A DNA stretch of 5,398 nt. Origin: an uncultured Chlamydiae bacterium (GTDB taxonomy: Bacteria; Chlamydiota; Chlamydiia; Chlamydiales; SM23-39). The notes beneath the pieces are model-generated. The model saw only the letters and a list, made by a program, of their open reading frames with translations, did not search any database and was not told the origin of the DNA. How positions within the stretch are numbered: the stretch's first letter is position 1; each line of letters opens with the position of its first letter. The stretch is from NCBI GenBank assembly GCA_903864395.1, contig CAIPFQ010000094.1:1-5398 (forward strand), given 5' to 3'. Below are positions 5,252-5,398 of this stretch, in pieces. Position numbers and translations under genes: made by a program.

Positions 5252-5398
5252 TCAATAAGTCCTGGCGCAGCGCAAGAATTCTTCATGGAGGTCTGATTCA
5301 AAATTAGGGGCAAGTTTCAATTTTACGGCTACGCTCCCTACTGGACTTTTGACAAATCAGTGGGCTGTGCCCATCTGATTTGTTAAAAATTGAATGAA
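5252..5398. other. Block upstream of the remnant: decayed coding sequence or repeat element
   Basis: On the minus strand the frame of the remnant continues to the window edge with only two internal TGA codons (5254-5252 and 5359-5357). The 34 codons between them read SPVGSVAVKLKLAPNFESD and LHEEFLRCARTY. Either this is the broken front of the same gene, or a separate repeated or inserted block that happens to stay open. The change in character and the large hairpin at its far end make an inserted repeat more likely to me. No transposase or terminal direct repeat is visible within the window. Confidence 0.35.
5347..5388. repeat. Long near-perfect inverted repeat (hairpin)
   Basis: On the plus strand ACAAATCAG-TGGGC (5352-5365) pairs with GCCCA-t-CTGATTTGT (5369-5383). 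This is a 14-bp stem with one bulged T and a TGT loop, extended by a G-T pair and TTTT/AAAA to about 19 bp. The flanks are T before and A after on both strands, which is the opposite of an intrinsic terminator. Confidence 0.75.

Noticed and set aside
5252..5359. In-frame TGA codons as recoding (selenocysteine or readthrough)
   Set aside because: The hairpin is not placed just after a TGA in a functional way, no ATG start or ribosome site exists, and the other genes end normally with TGA. Decay or insertion is simpler.
5347..5388. Hairpin read as an intrinsic terminator
   Set aside because: Both strands have T before and A after the stem. A terminator needs T after it.
1..5398. CRISPR array, phage integrase, toxin-antitoxin pair or defence island
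   Set aside because: I found no spaced direct repeats, recombinase motifs or paired small toxin genes in the window.

Overview
The window carries a compact bacterial chromosome segment of moderate GC. It looks like an obligate intracellular, possibly Chlamydiota-type, genome. That taxonomic guess rests on overall protein character, the small tightly packed genes and several decayed gene ends. No single marker proves it.

Left edge (1-480), minus strand: a short one-helix membrane protein that looks truncated (55-318), then a complete tRNA-Pro(GGG) gene (400-474). Next comes a 96-aa unrecognised protein (451-741) whose last codons and stop lie inside the 5' half of the tRNA. The small protein has a clear promoter and Shine-Dalgarno sequence, so it and the tRNA are probably made as one transcript.

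Centre (815-3702), plus strand: a three-gene operon with almost no spacing. It holds ung (uracil-DNA glycosylase), an MFS drug-efflux-like transporter and an Rsm22/METTL17-like ribosome-associated methyltransferase-fold protein that keeps a probable Fe-S cysteine quartet. The ung and small-protein promoters face away from each other and overlap.

Right centre (3683-5011), plus strand: an AT-rich gene for an unrecognised 129-aa protein, then dapA (4-hydroxy-tetrahydrodipicolinate synthase). Each has its own sigma70-type promoter ending only 7-9 nt before the ATG, so both mRNAs are predicted to be leaderless or nearly so. ung has a similar but weaker arrangement.

Right edge (5006-5398), minus strand: the C-terminal 81 codons of a broken gene converge on dapA, and the two genes share the palindromic stop TTATAA. 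A dapA terminator lies inside this remnant. Upstream of its in-frame TGA the sequence looks like a foreign or repeated block ending in a strong 18-19-bp hairpin at 5347-5388.

I found no CRISPR array, recognisable transposase, integrase or defence system. The most unusual points are the CDS-tRNA overlap, the run of leaderless-type promoters, the Fe-S-type Rsm22 homologue and the hairpin-bearing block at the right edge.
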